Assembly (NCBI RefSeq): GCF_042654245.1
Contig: NZ_JBHSGI010000033.1
Location: 372,001-436,000, forward strand
Direction of reading: 5' to 3'
DNA: 64,000 nt
Source of the DNA: Seohaeicola_A nanhaiensis
GTDB lineage: Bacteria; Pseudomonadota; Alphaproteobacteria; Rhodobacterales; Rhodobacteraceae
In this document: positions 61,550 to 64,000 of the stretch, piece by piece
How positions within the stretch are numbered: the stretch's first letter is position 1
Layout: the number at the start of each line of letters is the position of its first letter
Made by a program: the position numbers and the translations under genes
The notes under the pieces: generated by a model
Seen by the model: only the letters and a program-made list of their open reading frames with translations
Databases searched by the model: none
Told to the model about the DNA's origin: nothing

Positions 61550-64000
61550 TCAATGCGCTTCCGCCCAATTCGCCCCTTTTCCTGCATCCACCACCAGCGG
61601 CACCGCCAGATGCACCGCCGGAGCGGCGGCGCCTTCCATCACGGATTTGGCGCGGGCAATGGTATCGTCCACGGCTTCCTCTGAGACTTCGAACAGCAAT
61701 TCGTCGTGCACCTGCAACAACATGGTCGCCGGCAGCCCCTCGATGGCCGACTCCATCCGCACCATCGCCCGGCGGATGACGTCCGCGGCCGTCCCCTGGA
61801 TCGGCGCATTGATGGCGGCGCGGCGCGCGAATCCGGCCTGGGGACCCGAGGCGTTGATCTCGGGCGTGTGGATGCGGCGCCCGAACAGCGTCTGCACGTG
61901 GCCGTGTTCCTTGGCAAAGGCGATGGTGGCGTCCATGTAGGTGCGGATGCCGGGAAAGCGCTCGAAATAGCGGTCGATGAACCCCTGCGCTTCGGCCCGC
62001 GGGATGCGCAGGTTGCGGGCAAGGCCGAAGCCAGAGATGCCGTAGATCACCCCGAAGTTGATTGCCTTGGCGCGGCGGCGGATCTCGGGCGTCATCTCGG
62101 CGAGCGGGACGTTGAACATCTCCGAGGCGGTCAGCGCGTGAATGTCGATCCCGTCGGCAAAGGCCTGTTTCAGCTCGGGGATGTCGGCGGTATGGGCCAG
62201 GATGCGCAGCTCGATCTGGGAATAATCGAGGCTGACCAGCACCTTGCCCGGCTCGGCCACAAAGGCCTCGCGGATGCGGCGTCCCTCTTCGGTGCGGACG
62301 GGAATGTTCTGCAGGTTCGGGTCGGTCGAGGCGAGCCGCCCGGTGTTGGCCCCGGCGATGGCGTAGGAGGTATGCACCCGTCCCGTCTCAGCGTTGATAT
62401 GGTCCTGCAGGGCATCGGTATAGGTCGACTTGAGCTTTTGCAGCTGGCGATAGTCGAGAACGCGGGCCGGGAAGTCGTGTAGCGTCGCCAGATCCTCCAG
62501 CACGTCGGCCGGGGTCGACCATTGGCCGGTCTTCGTCTTCTTGCCGCCCTCCAGGCTCATCTGATCGAACAGAATCTCGCCCACCTGGGCCGGTGAATTG
62601 ACGTTGAAGCTGCGTCCGGCCAGTTCGTACAGCTCGGACTCGAGCCCCGCCATCTTCTGCGCAAAGGCGTTGGACATGCGGCTGAGCGTGTCGCGGTCGA
62701 CCTTGATGCCCGACATCTCCATCCGGGCCAGCACCGGCACCAGCGGACGCTCCAGCGTCTCGTAGACGGTGGTGACACGGGCCCCATGCAGGCGGGGCTT
62801 GAAGACCTGCCACAGGCGCAGGGTGATATCGGCATCTTCGGCGGCATAACCGGTTGCATCGTCGATGTTCACCCGGTCGAAGGTGATGGCCGATTTGCCC
62901 GAGCCGAGCAGCGGCTTGATCGGAATCGGCACGTGGTTCAGATAGGTCTCGCTCAGCAGGTCCATGCCGTGGTTGTGCAGCCCGCCGTGCAGCGCATAGG
63001 ACATCAGCATGGTATCGTCGATCGGCGCCACGGCGATCCCGTGGCGGGCAAAGATCTTGGCGTCGTATTTCATGTTCTGGCCGATCTTGAGGATCGAGTC
63101 GTCCTCCAGCACGGGCTTGAGCAGCGTCAGCACGACGTCGAGGGAAAGTTGCCCCTCGGCCAGGTCGTCCGATCCGAACAGATCGCCCTTGGCGCCGTCG
63201 CGATGGCCGACGGGGATATAGCAGGCCTCTCCGGCGTCCACACAAAGCGAGATGCCGGCGAGTTCGGCCTTCATCTCGTCGAGAGAGGTGGTTTCGGTGT
63301 CCACCGCCACATAGCCCCGTTCGCGGATGCGGGCGATCCAGGTCTCCAGAGCGGCGGTGTCGCGGATGCAGGTGTAAACCGCCTTGTCAAATCCGGGCGC
63401 ATCCGGGGCGGCGGGCGCGTCACCCGTGGTTTCGACGGGGTTTTCCGAAATCGCGGGCGTGTCGAGGCCAAATTTCTCGGCCACGCGCCGGGTCAGGGTG
63501 CGGAACTCCATCTCGGCGAGGAAGGCCATCAGCACTTCGGCGTCGGGTTCCCTGACCTCAAGGTCGTCGAGGGTGAAATCGAGCGGTGTTTCGCAATCCA
63601 GCTGCACCAGTTTCTTGCTGAGTTCGATCTGCTGGCGTTTCTCGGTCAGAACCTCCCGACGCTTGGGTTGCTTGATCTCGCCGGCGCGGTCGAGCAGCTC
63701 TTCCAGCGAGCCGAATTCATTGATCAGCAGGGCGGCGGTCTTGATGCCGATCCCGGGCGCGCCCGGCACGTTGTCGACCGCGTCGCCGGCCAGCGCCTGC
63801 ACGTCGACCACGCGGTCGGGGTAGACGCCGAACTTTTCGAACACGCCGTCGCGGTCGATGCGCTTGTTCTTCATGGCGTCGAACATCTCGACCCCGTCGC
63901 CGACCAGCTGCATCAGATCCTTGTCCGAGCTGATGATCGTCACCCGGCCGCCGGCGGCCCGGGCCTGGCAGGAGAGGGTGGCGATGATGTCGTCGGCCTC
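61550..64000 (-). CDS. polA: DNA polymerase I (5' end outside window)
   Basis: Repair and Okazaki-fragment-processing polymerase. The frame is open to the right edge (64000), so the N-terminus is missing; the visible product covers the rest of the 5'-3' exonuclease (SSDKDLMQLV, VVDVQALAGDAVDNVPGAPG), a 3'-5' exonuclease domain with intact DTETTSLD, the polymerase motif A (SLDYSQIELRILAH), motif B (RRAKAINFGVIYGISGFGLA) and motif C (LLQVHDELLFEV). All three activities therefore look intact. It is transcribed towards the orphan gene. Confidence 0.96.
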   Translation of the reverse strand, partial: EADDIIATLSCQARAAGGRVTIISSDKDLMQLVGDGVEMFDAMKNKRIDRDGVFEKFGVYPDRVVDVQALAGDAVDNVPGAPGIGIKTAALLINEFGSLEELLDRAGEIKQPKRREVLTEKRQQIELSKKLVQLDCETPLDFTLDDLEVREPDAEVLMAFLAEMEFRTLTRRVAEKFGLDTPAISENPVETTGDAPAAPDAPGFDKAVYTCIRDTAALETWIARIRERGYVAVDTETTSLDEMKAELAGISLCVDAGEACYIPVGHRDGAKGDLFGSDDLAEGQLSLDVVLTLLKPVLEDDSILKIGQNMKYDAKIFARHGIAVAPIDDTMLMSYALHGGLHNHGMDLLSETYLNHVPIPIKPLLGSGKSAITFDRVNIDDATGYAAEDADITLRLWQVFKPRLHGARVTTVYETLERPLVPVLARMEMSGIKVDRDTLSRMSNAFAQKMAGLESELYELAGRSFNVNSPAQVGEILFDQMSLEGGKKTKTGQWSTPADVLEDLATLHDFPARVLDYRQLQKLKSTYTDALQDHINAETGRVHTSYAIAGANTGRLASTDPNLQNIPVRTEEGRRIREAFVAEPGKVLVSLDYSQIELRILAHTADIPELKQAFADGIDIHALTASEMFNVPLAEMTPEIRRRAKAINFGVIYGISGFGLARNLRIPRAEAQGFIDRYFERFPGIRTYMDATIAFAKEHGHVQTLFGRRIHTPEINASGPQAGFARRAAINAPIQGTAADVIRRAMVRMESAIEGLPATMLLQVHDELLFEVSEEAVDDTIARAKSVMEGAAAPAVHLAVPLVVDAGKGANWAEAH

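Overview
The window is a GC-rich chromosomal segment from an alphaproteobacterium, most likely family Rhodobacteraceae (roseobacter/Rhodobacter/Paracoccus relatives). The taxon is inferred from gene content: a CcrM-type GANTC methyltransferase directly after rnhB, an Edd/Eda pathway, a TauABC-like transporter with an enlarged permease, a DUF1285 gene, a DciA-type DUF721 protein, and compact ATGA/GTGA-coupled operons. No rRNA, tRNA, CRISPR array, prophage or insertion sequence was recognised. Two AT-richer patches (about 27.34-28.67 kb and 60.42-61.55 kb), each with one unrecognised gene, look like small acquired segments.

Layout. 1-3.1 kb: end of a taurine/nitrate-type ABC importer operon (binding protein, ATPase, permease). 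3.2-5.8 kb (minus): 5-oxoprolinase pxpB-pxpC-pxpA. 5.9-7.5 kb (minus): glpD. 7.6-14.1 kb (minus): a LysR regulator followed by a complete dipeptide/oligopeptide-type ABC importer (binding protein, two permeases, two ATPases). Diverging from it at 14.2-16.8 kb: a YtcJ-type amidohydrolase translationally coupled to a G3E (CobW-like) metallochaperone GTPase. 16.8-18.7 kb: small genes including a membrane protein with a C-terminal winged-helix-like domain. 18.8-22.6 kb: rnhB, ccrM with a GANTC cluster in its upstream region, a membrane class III adenylate cyclase and a convergent single-domain response regulator. 22.7-27.3 kb: alkB-type monooxygenase, mutY, dciA, a DsbA-like thiol oxidoreductase and a CaiB/BaiF CoA-transferase. 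28.7-32.5 kb (minus): FAD monooxygenase, idi, cytochrome c, P1 peptidase and arfB. 32.5-35.8 kb: a short transcription-unit-like region with an exceptionally complete Shine-Dalgarno sequence, then yhhQ, mepA and an MFS gene. 35.9-41.4 kb: yggT, recQ, yaaA and a hybrid histidine kinase.

41.5-49.6 kb holds a cell-envelope module: a giant alpha-2-macroglobulin-like protein with a thioester site, a putative glycolipid-binding-domain protein and PBP1C, tightly packed on the plus strand. It meets, tail to tail, a MoxR / DUF58 / BatA-DUF4159 / vWA membrane operon (49.6-56.3 kb, minus). After DUF1285, an Entner-Doudoroff operon (edd-eda-hyi) lies behind a perfect GTTAGCGCTAAC operator-like palindrome. 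The window closes with an orphan gene and most of polA (minus, cut by the right edge).

The most unusual signals are the anti-16S-complementary mini-locus at 32.5-32.7 kb, the inverted-topology membrane winged-helix protein, the enlarged permease, the A2M/glycolipid-binding/PBP1C trio, the GANTC cluster before ccrM, and two kinds of repeated intergenic hairpin elements. Coordinates, motifs and overlaps were read from the sequence; family names come from recognised motifs, and no database search was run.
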